This document shows, piece after piece, positions 1 through 8,546 of a stretch of DNA of 64,000 nucleotides. Every line of letters starts with the position of its first letter. Position 1 is the first letter of the stretch. The notes under the pieces were generated by a model, which saw nothing but the letters and a program-made list of their open reading frames with translations, searched no databases and had not been told where the DNA came from. The position numbers and the translations under genes are program-made. The DNA comes from DATKPC01 sp035524275 (GTDB lineage: Bacteria; Pseudomonadota; Gammaproteobacteria; Burkholderiales; Burkholderiaceae_F), in assembly GCA_035524275.1 (NCBI GenBank), contig DATKPC010000003.1, positions 8,942 through 72,941 of the forward strand, read 5' to 3'.

Positions 1-251
1 TTCGCGCCGTGGACCTCGCCGACGGCGCCGCCCATGAAGCGGCCCTCCTGCGAGGCCGCGAGCACGGCGCGGCCCGCGAGCGTTCCGCGCCCGACGACGA
101 CGCCGTCGTCGAACGCGACCGGAAGGTCGAGCCGCGGCAGGTGCGGACTCGTCGCGCGCTCGGCCGGCGGCAGCAGTTCGCGCAGCGAGCCGGCATCCAG
201 GACGCCGGCGAGGCGCTGGCGCGCCGTCGCTTCGTAGTAGCTCTGCGCCAT
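1..251 (-). CDS. mdcD: Malonate decarboxylase beta subunit MdcD, N-terminal part (cut by window edge)
   Basis: Reading leftwards from an ATG at 251, the frame stays open to the window edge and encodes MAQSYYEATARQRLAGVLDA and onward. It includes the segment FDDGVVVGRGTLAGR and then SQEGRFMGGAVGEVHGA, typical of the N-terminus of the carboxyltransferase-type beta subunit. In the family, MdcD and MdcE decarboxylate malonyl bound to the carrier protein, releasing CO2 and acetyl carrier. The gene follows mdcC by 29 bp on the same strand, the usual mdc order. About 83 residues are visible, so the catalytic region cannot be checked. Confidence 0.85.
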   Translation of the reverse strand, partial: MAQSYYEATARQRLAGVLDAGSLRELLPPAERATSPHLPRLDLPVAFDDGVVVGRGTLAGRAVLAASQEGRFMGGAVGEVHGA

Positions 252-280
252 CGCCGGAGTGCTCGCCGCGCGCCCGCCGC

Positions 281-598
281 TCAGCGAGGCGCCGCGCGGT
301 ATTCCTCGATCGCCTGGTCGAGGCGCAGGCTCACGACGGCCGGCGTCGCGCCGACGTCGTTGATCGAGATCCGGACGTCGGCGGCCTGCGCGCGCTCGAC
401 GAAATCGTCGAGGACGGCGCGCCAGACGATGCCGAATCCCTGCGCCGCCGTGCTCACCTCGACGCGGCAGGCGCCGTCCAGGTCCGCGTGCTCGACGAGG
501 ACCTCGAGGTTCCCCGACGCGACGACTCCGACGACGACCGGCGCCGCACGCAGCGGGCGCGGCGCGGACGCCTGGAAGTCGAACTGCAGGGTTTCCAT
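281..598 (-). CDS. mdcC: Malonate decarboxylase acyl carrier protein (delta subunit) MdcC
   Basis: This 105-residue protein matches the usual MdcC length of about 100. MdcC carries a phosphoribosyl-dephospho-CoA group on a serine and shuttles malonyl and acetyl thioesters between the other subunits. The expected attachment region is visible as GVVASGNLEVLVE, with Ser28 in the SG(N/D)LEVL motif. The gene lies 65 bp after mdcA and 29 bp before mdcD. The ATG at 598 is used because the conserved N-terminus METLQF begins there. Genes for making and attaching the prosthetic group (mdcB, mdcG) are not in the window and may lie beyond its left edge. Confidence 0.88.
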   Translation of the reverse strand: METLQFDFQASAPRPLRAAPVVVGVVASGNLEVLVEHADLDGACRVEVSTAAQGFGIVWRAVLDDFVERAQAADVRISINDVGATPAVVSLRLDQAIEEYRAAPR

Positions 599-663
599 GG
601 GGCGATGATAGCGGTGCTCGACGTCGCGGCGGCCGGTGGCGGAAGGCGGGTCGTCGAGGCCGG

Positions 664-2355
664 CTACCAGTTCCGGAATCGCCGCGGCGGGTCGTAGAGG
701 CCGCCCGAGGCGCGGACCAGGTCCTTGATCGAACGCGCGGCGAGCAGGTCGCGCGTCGCCTGGCGCTTGTCGATCCCGAGGTCCTCGGCGCGTCGGATCG
801 CGCCGCGCGCGCGCAGCGCGGCCACCGCGTCGCGATCGCGCGCCAGTCCGACCGGCGTGTAGCCGGCGACGCCGCGTATCGCCTGCTCGCGCTCGCCGTC
901 GTTGCGGCACAGCAGCAGGTTCGCGATGCCCTCCTCGGTCACGACGTGCGTCACGTCGTCGCCGTAGATCATGACCGGCGGCAGCGGCATTCGCGCGCTG
1001 CGCGCGAGCTCCCAAGCGTCGAGGCGCTCGACGAACGCGGGCTCCATGTGCTCGCGGTAGGTCTCGACCATCTGGACGACGAGCTTGCGGCCGCGCGGCA
1101 TCGCAGTGCCGTCGGCGCCGGCGCCGGACTCCGACCCGCAGGCCGATCCGCGCGCCTCCTCGCCCGCCTGCAACCAGGCCGGACTCGCATGCCGGCGCCC
1201 GCGGGCGTCCGCGCCCATGTTCGGTGCCCCGCCGAAGCCGGAGATGCGGTCGCGCGTCGCGGTCGAGCTGTTGCCGGCGAGGTCGATCTGCAGCGTCGAG
1301 CCGATGAACAGGTCGCAGGCGTAGTGGCCCGCGGCCTGGCAGAGCGCGCGATTGGACCGCATCGAGCCGTCGGGGCCGGTGAAGAAGACGTCGGGCCGCG
1401 CCGCGATGTAGGCCTCCATCCCGAGCTCGGACCCGAACGAATGGACCGATTCGACGAATCCCGCCTCGATCGCCGGGATCAGCGCCGGATGCGGGTTGAG
1501 CGCCCAATGGCGGCAGATGCTTCCCTTCAGGCCGAGCGACGCGGCGTAGGTCGGCAGCAGCAGCTCGATCGCCGCCGTGTCGAAGCCGATCCCGTGGTTC
1601 AGCCGCTGGATGCCGTACGCGGCGTAGATGCCCTTGATCACGAGCATCGCCATCAGGACCTGGATCTCCGAGATCTGCGCCGGGTCGCGCGTGAAGAGCG
1701 GCTCGATCGCGTGCGGCCGCGGGCTGCGGACGACGAAGTCGACCCAGTCGGCGGGAATGTCGACGCGCGGCAGGCGATCGACGATCTCGTTGACCTGCGC
1801 GACCACGATGCCGCTCTTGAACGCGGTCGCCTCGACGATCACCGGGGTGTCCTCGGTGTTGGGGCCGGTATAGAGGTTGCCCGAGCGGTCGGCGGCCTGC
1901 GCGGCGACCAGTGCGACGCGCGGCGTCAGGTCGATGACGTAGCGCGCGAAGAGCTCCAGGTAGGTGTGGATCGCGCCGATCGCGATCCGGCCGCCAGCCA
2001 CGAGGCGCGCGAGGCGCGCGCCCTGCGGGCCGGAGAACGAGAAGTCGAGGCGCGAGGCGATCCCGCGCTCGAACACGTCGAGGTGTTCCGGCAGCGCCAG
2101 CACCGACTGCACCATGTGGAGGTCGCGCACCTGCGACGGATCGAGCGCGGCAAGCGCCGCGGCGAGGAAGTCGGCCTGCTTCTGGTTGTTGCCCTCGATG
2201 CAGACGCGGTCGCCGTTCTCGATGACCGCGGCGAGCAGGCGGCCGACGGCCGCCGCTTCCACGACCCGGCCGTCGAGCGCCGCGCCGAGCGCGGCGCGGG
2301 CCCGCTCGAGCCGCCGCGAGCGGCCGGCGGCCTGCGTGTTCCACGCGGTCGTCAT
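664..2355 (-). CDS. mdcA: Malonate decarboxylase alpha subunit MdcA (acetyl-ACP:malonate transferase)
   Basis: The 563-residue protein carries landmarks of the MdcA family: NGDRVCIEGNNQKQADFLA near residue 50, LYTGPNTEDTPVIVEATAF, RLNHGIGFDTAAIELLLP and FGGAPNMGADARGRRHA. The alpha subunit swaps the acetyl group on the carrier protein for malonate, a CoA-transferase-like step. A stretch rich in Gly, Ser and Ala (about 20 residues) before MPRGRKLVVQMVETY looks like a surface insertion. Its ATG overlaps the stop of the upstream oligopeptidase gene by 4 bp (ATGA), so translational coupling is likely. Together with mdcC and mdcD it supports growth on malonate. Confidence 0.93.
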   Translation of the reverse strand: MTTAWNTQAAGRSRRLERARAALGAALDGRVVEAAAVGRLLAAVIENGDRVCIEGNNQKQADFLAAALAALDPSQVRDLHMVQSVLALPEHLDVFERGIASRLDFSFSGPQGARLARLVAGGRIAIGAIHTYLELFARYVIDLTPRVALVAAQAADRSGNLYTGPNTEDTPVIVEATAFKSGIVVAQVNEIVDRLPRVDIPADWVDFVVRSPRPHAIEPLFTRDPAQISEIQVLMAMLVIKGIYAAYGIQRLNHGIGFDTAAIELLLPTYAASLGLKGSICRHWALNPHPALIPAIEAGFVESVHSFGSELGMEAYIAARPDVFFTGPDGSMRSNRALCQAAGHYACDLFIGSTLQIDLAGNSSTATRDRISGFGGAPNMGADARGRRHASPAWLQAGEEARGSACGSESGAGADGTAMPRGRKLVVQMVETYREHMEPAFVERLDAWELARSARMPLPPVMIYGDDVTHVVTEEGIANLLLCRNDGEREQAIRGVAGYTPVGLARDRDAVAALRARGAIRRAEDLGIDKRQATRDLLAARSIKDLVRASGGLYDPPRRFRNW

Positions 2356-4415
2356 CGCTCGATGCCGAGGAGGCGGAAGATGAACGCGTATTCCAGCGCC
2401 GTGTCGCGGAAGCGCTGGAAGCGGCCGGACTTGCCGCCGTGGCCCGCCGACATGTCGACGCTGAAGACCAGTGGATTGTCGTCCGTGCGCAGCGCGCGCA
2501 GCCGCGCGACCCATTTGGCCGGCTCGAAATACTGCACCTGCGAATCCCACAGGCCGGTGATCACGAGCATCGCCGGATAGGCCTGCGCACGTACGTTGTC
2601 GTACGGCGAATACGACAGCATGCCGTCGTAGTCGGCCTTCCTGCGCGGGTCGCCCCACTCGTCGTACTCGTTCGTCGTCAGCGGGATGCTTTCGTCGAGC
2701 ATCGTCGTGACGACGTCGACGAACGGGACGTAGGCGACGATCGCGCGAAAGTCGGCCGGCGCCATGTTCGCGACGGCGCCCACCAGCAGGCCGCCGGCGC
2801 TGCCGCCCTGCGCGACGACCTTGTCGCGGGCGCCGTAGCCCTGGCGCACGAGGTGGCGCGTCGCGTCGATGAAGTCGGTGAACGAGTTCATCTTGTGCCG
2901 AAGGCGGCCCGCCTCGTACCAGGCGCGCCCGAGTTCCTGTCCGCCGCGGACGTGGGCGATGGCGACGACGAAGCCGCGATCGAGCAGGCTCACCCAGCTC
3001 GAACGGAACGTCGGGTCGACGCACAGGCCGTAGGCGCCGTAGCCGTAGACGTAGAGCGGCGCCGTCCCGTCGCGCGGCGTGCCCTTGCGAAACGCCACCG
3101 AGACCGGCACGCGCGTGCCGTCGCGCGCCGTCGCGTGCACGTATTCGGTCGCGTAGTTCGCGGCGTCGAAGCCGCCCAGCACCGGGTCGACCTTCATCAG
3201 CGCGCGCACGCCGGTCGATGCGTCGTAGTCGAACGTGGTCCGCGGCGTCGTCAGCGACGAGTAGACGTAGCGCACGACCGGATTGTCGATCTCCGGCGTG
3301 TCGACGAGCATCATCGCGTAGGCCGGCTCGTCGGCGTCGATGACGGTGTCGGCGGCGCCTCCCCACGGGCGGATCCGTATCTTCAGCAGGCCGCCGGAGC
3401 GCTCGTTGACCGCGAGGAACCCGGTCGAGACCTCGTAGCCGTCCACATAGGCGTCGGCGCGATGCGCGACGATGTCGCGCCACGCACCCTTGTCGGCGCA
3501 ATGCGCGATCGGCACCCGCACGATCCGGAAGTTCGGCGCTTCGAAGTTGGTCCGGATGATGAAGTCGTCGCCCAGGTGCTCGACGTCGTATTCGTGGTCG
3601 GTCTCGCGCGGCAGTACCGGGCGGAAGCGCAGCTGCGCGTCGGCCGCGTCGGCGTAGAGCCATTCGCTCTGCTGCGTGCTGTGCAGCGCGATCAGCAGGT
3701 AGCGCTCCGAGCGGCTGCGGCCGATGCTCACGTAGTAGCTGTCGTCCTGCTCCTCGTAGACCAGCGCGTCGCGCGCCGGATCGGCGCCGAGCTCGTGCCG
3801 GCGGACGCGCACCGACAGCAGCGTCACCGGGTCCTTCTCGACGTACAGCAGCGTGCGGTTGTCCGCGGCCCAGACGATTTCCGGCTCGACGTTCGGCACG
3901 GCGTCCGGCAACACGGCGCCGGTCTGCAGGTCCTTGACGTGGAGCGTGTACTGGCGCCGCCCGTTCGTGTCGATCGTGAACGCCAGCAGCCGCCCGTCCG
4001 GGCTGACATCGGTATCGCCGATCTGGAAGTACTCGTGGCCGACCGCCATCGCGTTGCCGTCGAGCATCACCTCCTCCGGCGCGCTCATTGCTCCGCGGCG
4101 GCGCGCGTACACCGGATGCTCGCGTCCCGGCTCGTAGCGCGCGTAGTACCAGGCGCCGCGCTGCCGGACGGGGACGCTGGAGTCGTCGGGCTTCAGGCGC
4201 GCGACGAGTTCGTCGAAGAGGCGCTGCTGCAGCGGCGCGACCGGTGCCATCCAGGCGTCGCGAAAGGCGTTCTCGCGCTCCAGGTAGTCGAGCACCTCGC
4301 GCGACTCCCGCGTGTCGTCGCGCAGCCAGTAGTAGTCGTCGGTGCGGGTGCCGTTGGGCGACTCCACCGCGTGCGGGCGGCGCGCCGCCGCCGGAGGGAT
4401 CGGTTTCTCGCTCAT
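2352..4415 (-). CDS. ptrB: Oligopeptidase B-like serine peptidase (S9A)
   Basis: A 687-residue protein of full oligopeptidase B length. It starts with the typical PHAVESPNGTRTDDYYWLRDD segment, followed by a beta-propeller domain and a C-terminal alpha/beta hydrolase domain. The catalytic triad is visible as Ser539 in GGSAGG, Asp624 in GLWDSQVQY and His659 in SAGHGGKSGR. Oligopeptidase B enzymes cut short peptides after basic residues in the cytoplasm, and no signal peptide is seen. The start overlaps the stop of the upstream S9 peptidase by 4 bp, and its stop overlaps the start of mdcA by 4 bp. Why peptidases precede malonate decarboxylase genes is unclear. Confidence 0.9.
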   Translation of the reverse strand: MSEKPIPPAAARRPHAVESPNGTRTDDYYWLRDDTRESREVLDYLERENAFRDAWMAPVAPLQQRLFDELVARLKPDDSSVPVRQRGAWYYARYEPGREHPVYARRRGAMSAPEEVMLDGNAMAVGHEYFQIGDTDVSPDGRLLAFTIDTNGRRQYTLHVKDLQTGAVLPDAVPNVEPEIVWAADNRTLLYVEKDPVTLLSVRVRRHELGADPARDALVYEEQDDSYYVSIGRSRSERYLLIALHSTQQSEWLYADAADAQLRFRPVLPRETDHEYDVEHLGDDFIIRTNFEAPNFRIVRVPIAHCADKGAWRDIVAHRADAYVDGYEVSTGFLAVNERSGGLLKIRIRPWGGAADTVIDADEPAYAMMLVDTPEIDNPVVRYVYSSLTTPRTTFDYDASTGVRALMKVDPVLGGFDAANYATEYVHATARDGTRVPVSVAFRKGTPRDGTAPLYVYGYGAYGLCVDPTFRSSWVSLLDRGFVVAIAHVRGGQELGRAWYEAGRLRHKMNSFTDFIDATRHLVRQGYGARDKVVAQGGSAGGLLVGAVANMAPADFRAIVAYVPFVDVVTTMLDESIPLTTNEYDEWGDPRRKADYDGMLSYSPYDNVRAQAYPAMLVITGLWDSQVQYFEPAKWVARLRALRTDDNPLVFSVDMSAGHGGKSGRFQRFRDTALEYAFIFRLLGIER

Positions 4416-6427
4416 GCCGGTTTTTCCAGGTGCCGCCCGATGAAGTCGAACACGGCGTCATACCACTGCACGATGTTGCCCGGTTTCAGGATCCAATGAT
4501 TCTCGTCCGGGAAGACCAGCAACTCGGACTCGACGCCGTGATACTGCAGCGCCTCGAAGAGCATCAACGCCTCGCCGATCGGGCAGCGATAGTCGCGCTC
4601 GCCGTGGATGATCAGCGTCGGCGTCCTCCAGTGCCGCAGGCCCGTCCACGGCGCGTAGCGGTCGAAGGACGCCTGGTCCGCATACGGGTCGAGGCCCCCC
4701 ATCTCCAGGTACCACCAGGGCGGATGATCCGTCACGCCGGTGAACGTGGCCATGCCGACGATGCTGGCGTGCGTGACGAGGCACCGGAAACGCCGCGTCT
4801 GCGTCCCGATCCAGTTCGTCATGTAGCCGCCGAACGAGCCGCCCATCGCCATCATCCGCTGCGGGTCGATGTCCGGCCGCGCGGCGAGCGCGTCGGCGAA
4901 CGCCATCAGGTCCTCGTAGCACTGCGCGCCCCAGGTGTTGCCCCAGATGCCCTGGATCCAGGCCTGCCCGAAGCCGGTCGAACCGCGCGGATTCGGCAGC
5001 GCGACCGCGTACCCGGCCGCCACCGCGATGAGCGGATTCCAGCGCCAGTGCCAGCCGTCGCCCCACATGCCGATCGGGCCGCCGTGGATCCACAGCAGCG
5101 TCGGCAGCTTGCCGCGGGCGCCGCGCGGCTTCACCAGGACGCCGTGTACCGGCGCGCCATCGGTGGAGGCGATCCGCATCGTCTCGACCTCGGCCCACGC
5201 CGATGCGTCACCGGTGTCGAAGCCGGAGAGCGCGGCGAGGGGCCGCGGCGTCGCGTCGCCGACCGCGTCGCAGACGAACGTTTCCGGCGGCGACAGCAGC
5301 GTCGAGCGGACGCCGGCGATGCGGCCGTCGGCGAGCAGCCGGCAGCCGTCGTGCGTGCCGCCCCGACCGTCCCCGCCCGCCCCGAGGCGCTCGACGGACC
5401 CGCTGTCGAGCTCGATTCGAAACAGCGGGACATGGCCGTCGTCGTCCGCCGTCACGATCAGGGCGCGACCGTCGCCAGTCCAGTCTTCGACGTGCGGCCA
5501 GCGGTCCCAGGCCGCGCCGATGTCGCGTTCGGTGCCGGCGGCGAGGTCGTGGATGACGAGCGTCGGCCGCTCGACGGACTGCGCCGAGCGGCGGCTGCGA
5601 ACGGTCGCGAGTCGATCGCCGTCGGGCGAGAAGCGGACCGATTCGCTGCGCACCGCGACGCCGGCGCCCAGCAGCGTCGGCACGTCGGTCTGCAGGTCGG
5701 CGACCCAGATCGTCCGGTCAAGTTCGCGGTCGGCGCCTGGGGCGTCCGGGGTCACCGCGATCCGGCGTCCGTCGGGGGAGACATCGAAATCCGGCTCGAT
5801 CGCCAGTTCGCAGCCGAATTCCGGCGTCAGGTCGCGCCGGCCTCCGCCCTGCGCGTTGCAGGCGATCAGGTGCGTCACCGGCCGGTCGCGGCCTTGCTGC
5901 AGCCAGTCGTCCCAGTGCCGTACCGGCTGGCGCCGATACCGGCGTCCGCTCGGTCCTTTCTTGCGGAGTTCCTCGGCGGCCTTGCGCTGGTCCGCGAGCG
6001 GGACATCGCGCAGGACCGGGGCCAGGTAGGCAAGGCGGTCGCCCCGCGCCGCGAACTTGAACGCGTCGACGCCGAGCGGCTCGTCGGTGAGCTGCCGCGG
6101 TTCGCCGCCCTCGACCGGCAGGATCCAGACCTGCTTGCGTTTCGCCTCGTCGTCGGCGCCGGCCGCCTCGCCTTCCGTCGGCCTGCGATCCGACAGGAAG
6201 GCCAGCGCGCCGTCATGCCGGAAGCACGGCGCCGAATCGTTGCATTCGCCGCGCGTCAGCCGCGTCGCCGCGCTGCCGTCGGTGGGGACGCGCCAGATGT
6301 CCGACAGGTAGCGGCTGCCGTCGTGCGACAGGCGCTTCACCTCGACGGCGAGCCATCGCCCATCGGGCGACGGCGTGGCGCGCTCGACGCGACGCAACGC
6401 GATGTGGTCGGCGACGCGATAGGTCAC
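4412..6427 (-). CDS. S9C-family prolyl oligopeptidase-like peptidase (acylaminoacyl-peptidase type)
   Basis: I choose the GTG at 6427 because AGGAG stands 8 bp upstream and the family-like start TYRVADHIALRRVERATPSPDG follows at once; this gives 671 residues. An upstream ATG at 6502 would add 25 arginine- and proline-rich residues that look non-native. The N-terminal half is a WD40-like propeller with repeated SPDG motifs. The C-terminal hydrolase domain has Ser531 in GGSFGGYM, Asp612 in HGERDYRCP and His644 in PDENHW. The family removes blocked or short N-terminal peptides in the cytoplasm. The stop overlaps the ptrB-like start (ATGA), making it the probable first gene of the peptidase-mdc operon. 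Confidence 0.87.
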   Translation of the reverse strand: MTYRVADHIALRRVERATPSPDGRWLAVEVKRLSHDGSRYLSDIWRVPTDGSAATRLTRGECNDSAPCFRHDGALAFLSDRRPTEGEAAGADDEAKRKQVWILPVEGGEPRQLTDEPLGVDAFKFAARGDRLAYLAPVLRDVPLADQRKAAEELRKKGPSGRRYRRQPVRHWDDWLQQGRDRPVTHLIACNAQGGGRRDLTPEFGCELAIEPDFDVSPDGRRIAVTPDAPGADRELDRTIWVADLQTDVPTLLGAGVAVRSESVRFSPDGDRLATVRSRRSAQSVERPTLVIHDLAAGTERDIGAAWDRWPHVEDWTGDGRALIVTADDDGHVPLFRIELDSGSVERLGAGGDGRGGTHDGCRLLADGRIAGVRSTLLSPPETFVCDAVGDATPRPLAALSGFDTGDASAWAEVETMRIASTDGAPVHGVLVKPRGARGKLPTLLWIHGGPIGMWGDGWHWRWNPLIAVAAGYAVALPNPRGSTGFGQAWIQGIWGNTWGAQCYEDLMAFADALAARPDIDPQRMMAMGGSFGGYMTNWIGTQTRRFRCLVTHASIVGMATFTGVTDHPPWWYLEMGGLDPYADQASFDRYAPWTGLRHWRTPTLIIHGERDYRCPIGEALMLFEALQYHGVESELLVFPDENHWILKPGNIVQWYDAVFDFIGRHLEKPA

Positions 6428-6530
6428 GGGCAGGGCTCCTGGTGGGCCGGAGGGGCGCAACGGCGGGCACAACGGCACGTGGAAACGCGGTCGGCGGACC
6501 ATCCGTCGACGGCGGGTCGCGCGGCGCGCT

Positions 6531-7259
6531 TCAGTACCGGGTCGTCAATTCTGACAGCCAAGACGGTCCGTGGTCCACGACCCAGGCCTCCAGCGCGTGA
6601 TCGCGGCCGGAGACGATGAGCGCCGCGAGCAGCAGCAGCGAGACGCCCAGCAGGACCTTGCCGACGGCGCCGGCGTGCTGCATCCGGCCGCGTAGGCGGA
6701 CGAACGCGGTGCGCGACAGCAGTCCGACGACGGCGAGCGGCAGGGCCGCGCCGAAACCGAAGAGCGACATCAGCAGCGCGGTCTGCGGCAAATCATGCCC
6801 TTGGCTTGCCAGCGCGATCGCGGCACCGAGCGTCGGGCCGACGCAAGGCGTCCAGACGAGACCGAGCAGGCCGCCCAGCGCAAACTGGCCCCCGGCACCC
6901 GTCGGCGTCAGCCGCGACAACCATGAGGCGCCCGCGGCGTTGAGCTTGGCACTCGCCGCCGCGAGGCGGCGCTGCATGCCTGCGGAAAGCAGCAGCAATC
7001 CGACCAGCGCCAGGATGGCCGCGCCGGCCAGGCGCAGCGTGTCCTGGCCGAAACCGAGCGCGGATCCCGCCGACGCGATCGCCGTGCCGAGCGCGGCGAA
7101 GGAAACGGCGAGTCCGGCCGCAAGGGCCAAGGGGCCCAGGCGATGGGCCGCCCCCGCGCTCGCCAGAAGGATCGGCACCAGCGGCAGGACACAGGGCGAA
7201 AGCGTCGACAGCACACCGGCGAGCAGGCCCAAGGCGTAGGACGCGGCGCCGAAGGTCAT
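6531..7259 (-). CDS. ccdA: CcdA-type thiol-disulfide electron carrier (cytochrome c biogenesis family)
   Basis: A 242-residue, very hydrophobic protein with about six membrane segments. It shows the two CcdA/DsbD-beta signatures: STLSPCVLPLVP with Cys23 and VWTPCVGPTLG with Cys139. This pair passes reducing equivalents from cytoplasmic thioredoxin across the inner membrane to periplasmic partners. The gene lies 46 bp downstream of a periplasmic thioredoxin gene on the same strand, a natural electron acceptor. The short C-terminal tail after the last membrane segment is periplasmic or cytoplasmic; I cannot say which. Confidence 0.87.
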   Translation of the reverse strand: MTFGAASYALGLLAGVLSTLSPCVLPLVPILLASAGAAHRLGPLALAAGLAVSFAALGTAIASAGSALGFGQDTLRLAGAAILALVGLLLLSAGMQRRLAAASAKLNAAGASWLSRLTPTGAGGQFALGGLLGLVWTPCVGPTLGAAIALASQGHDLPQTALLMSLFGFGAALPLAVVGLLSRTAFVRLRGRMQHAGAVGKVLLGVSLLLLAALIVSGRDHALEAWVVDHGPSWLSELTTRY

Positions 7260-7305
7260 GGCGGTCGCCGCGATGTCGGCTCGCGCTCGCCGCCGCCGTC
7301 GCCGC

Positions 7306-7692
7306 TCAGCCCGCCGCCTTCAGCATCAGCGCCTCGATGCCGGCGCGTGTCGTGTCGCCCACGGAGCGCCCTTCTTCCGTGCGGCCCCGGTACACGATCA
7401 TCGTCGATTGCATCGTCGCCTTGAACTTCGCGAGCAGCGGCTTGTCATTGTCGAAGTCGACGGTAAACAGCGTGTAGTCCTTGAACCGCGGGTCCGCCAT
7501 CAGCGCCTGCTGGATCGGCTTCTGCGCCTTGCACGTCGGACACCACGGGGCCTGGACGGCGACGACGATCGGCTTTCCAGCCTCCGCGAGCCGATCGAAC
7601 TCCGACGCGTCGAACGGCTTGATTCCGGCGGCCAACGCCGCGGATGCGAGAGTCGCCAGCACGAGTGCGGCGAGGTGACGGAAAAGTGTCAT
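7306..7692 (-). CDS. Periplasmic thioredoxin-like protein
   Basis: A 128-residue protein with a signal peptide (residues 1-22, ending ALAAG) and a thioredoxin fold. The redox motif is WCPTC (Cys51, Cys54) in APWCPTCKAQ, and the late part has the partner strand STMIVYRG. The usual cis-proline is not obvious: the corresponding position reads MQST. The SD GGAGG stands 4 bp before the ATG. It is upstream of the CcdA-like gene by 46 bp, so the pair should form a periplasmic reducing branch. Substrates cannot be deduced. Confidence 0.83.
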   Translation of the reverse strand: MTLFRHLAALVLATLASAALAAGIKPFDASEFDRLAEAGKPIVVAVQAPWCPTCKAQKPIQQALMADPRFKDYTLFTVDFDNDKPLLAKFKATMQSTMIVYRGRTEEGRSVGDTTRAGIEALMLKAAG

Positions 7693-7836
7693 GAAACCTC
7701 CAGGCGGGAAAGTGCCGCGGCCTCGGCTGCTCCTGCGCCGGCACCACGGTAAGTCGCGACAGCCGCCAGGGCCTTACAAGCGCTCAGGCCGGCGGCGACG
7801 ATTCGTTGGACCACGCCGATGCGGTGTCGTGCGCGC

Positions 7837-8166
7837 TCACGCCTTGGCGGTCCGCGGCGAATTCGCGGGATGCGGAGCGCGGGCGGCGTGGCGTCGCGCG
7901 ACCCAGTAGGTCGCGCCCTGGTCTCCATAGCGCTCCGCATGCGGCACGCTGTGGCCCACCTCGAAGCTGTCGCCCGGTCGCAGGTGGCGCGTCGTCCCGT
8001 CGACCGTCAGCCACATGTCGCCCTGCACGACGAGCGCCTTCACCGCGAAAGGATGCACGTGCTCCTCGACCACGGCGGCCGGCTTCCATTGCCGCTCGAG
8101 GACTTCGTCGTAGCCGAGCGCCAGCGCGTCGGACTCGAATTCGCCATAGGTGATCGGAAGGGTCAT
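7837..8166 (-). CDS. Small cupin-domain protein
   Basis: A 109-residue single-domain cupin. The first cupin motif is VVEEHVHPFAVKALVVQGDM with a His-x-His pair, and the second is RPGDSFEVGHSVPHAERYG with the late histidine. These histidines usually hold a metal ion. The SD AGGAG lies 6 bp before the ATG. It is monocistronic and divergent from katG, with 380 bp between the starts. Cupins of this size serve as dioxygenases, isomerases or sensor domains; the sequence does not decide which. Confidence 0.72.
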   Translation of the reverse strand: MTLPITYGEFESDALALGYDEVLERQWKPAAVVEEHVHPFAVKALVVQGDMWLTVDGTTRHLRPGDSFEVGHSVPHAERYGDQGATYWVARRHAARAPHPANSPRTAKA

Positions 8167-8546
8167 CGCTAGCTCCTGTGTCGCGCGGACTGGCCCGCCG
8201 CGTGGGCCACCTCTCCGGGGCGGCGGGATGGCATCGGGCCGGTCCGTCGGGAGCGGGGTTGAAAAGGATAAATCCGGCGGTGGATGCCGTGTCAATGCTC
8301 TGCCGCCACGCGACCGCCGCGCACTTCCGGCGAGGCGGGTGGCGTGCTTGCGGTACCCGGCGGCGAGAAATTCGGGCCGGTTCCTTGACACAAATCTGGC
8401 ACGCAGGGCGCGACTCGCGCAAGGTGATTCGAGCCGTCGTGATACGAGCAATCGGACCCGTAGCGAAATGCAATTGGATGCCCGCAGGGCCCGCGCCTAG
8501 GATCTTTTTCACGGTGCTGGACCGACCGACTTCGAGGAGAGAGTCC
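8167..8546. other. Divergent intergenic region between the cupin gene and katG
   Basis: This 380-bp stretch has no convincing gene. It must hold the promoters of both divergent genes. The only element I can point to is a possible sigma-70 promoter before katG (8474-8503), within a locally AT-richer patch. I looked for a clear OxyR-type ATAG-N7-CTAT array, expected before many katG genes, and did not find a convincing one. Confidence 0.5.
8474..8503 (+). promoter_or_regulatory. Possible sigma-70 promoter of katG
   Basis: TTGGAT (8474-8479) and TAGGAT (8498-8503) are separated by 18 bp and lie 44 bp before the katG ATG at 8547. Both hexamers keep most consensus positions and stand in the least GC-rich part of the interval. 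This is a pattern reading only. Confidence 0.35.
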
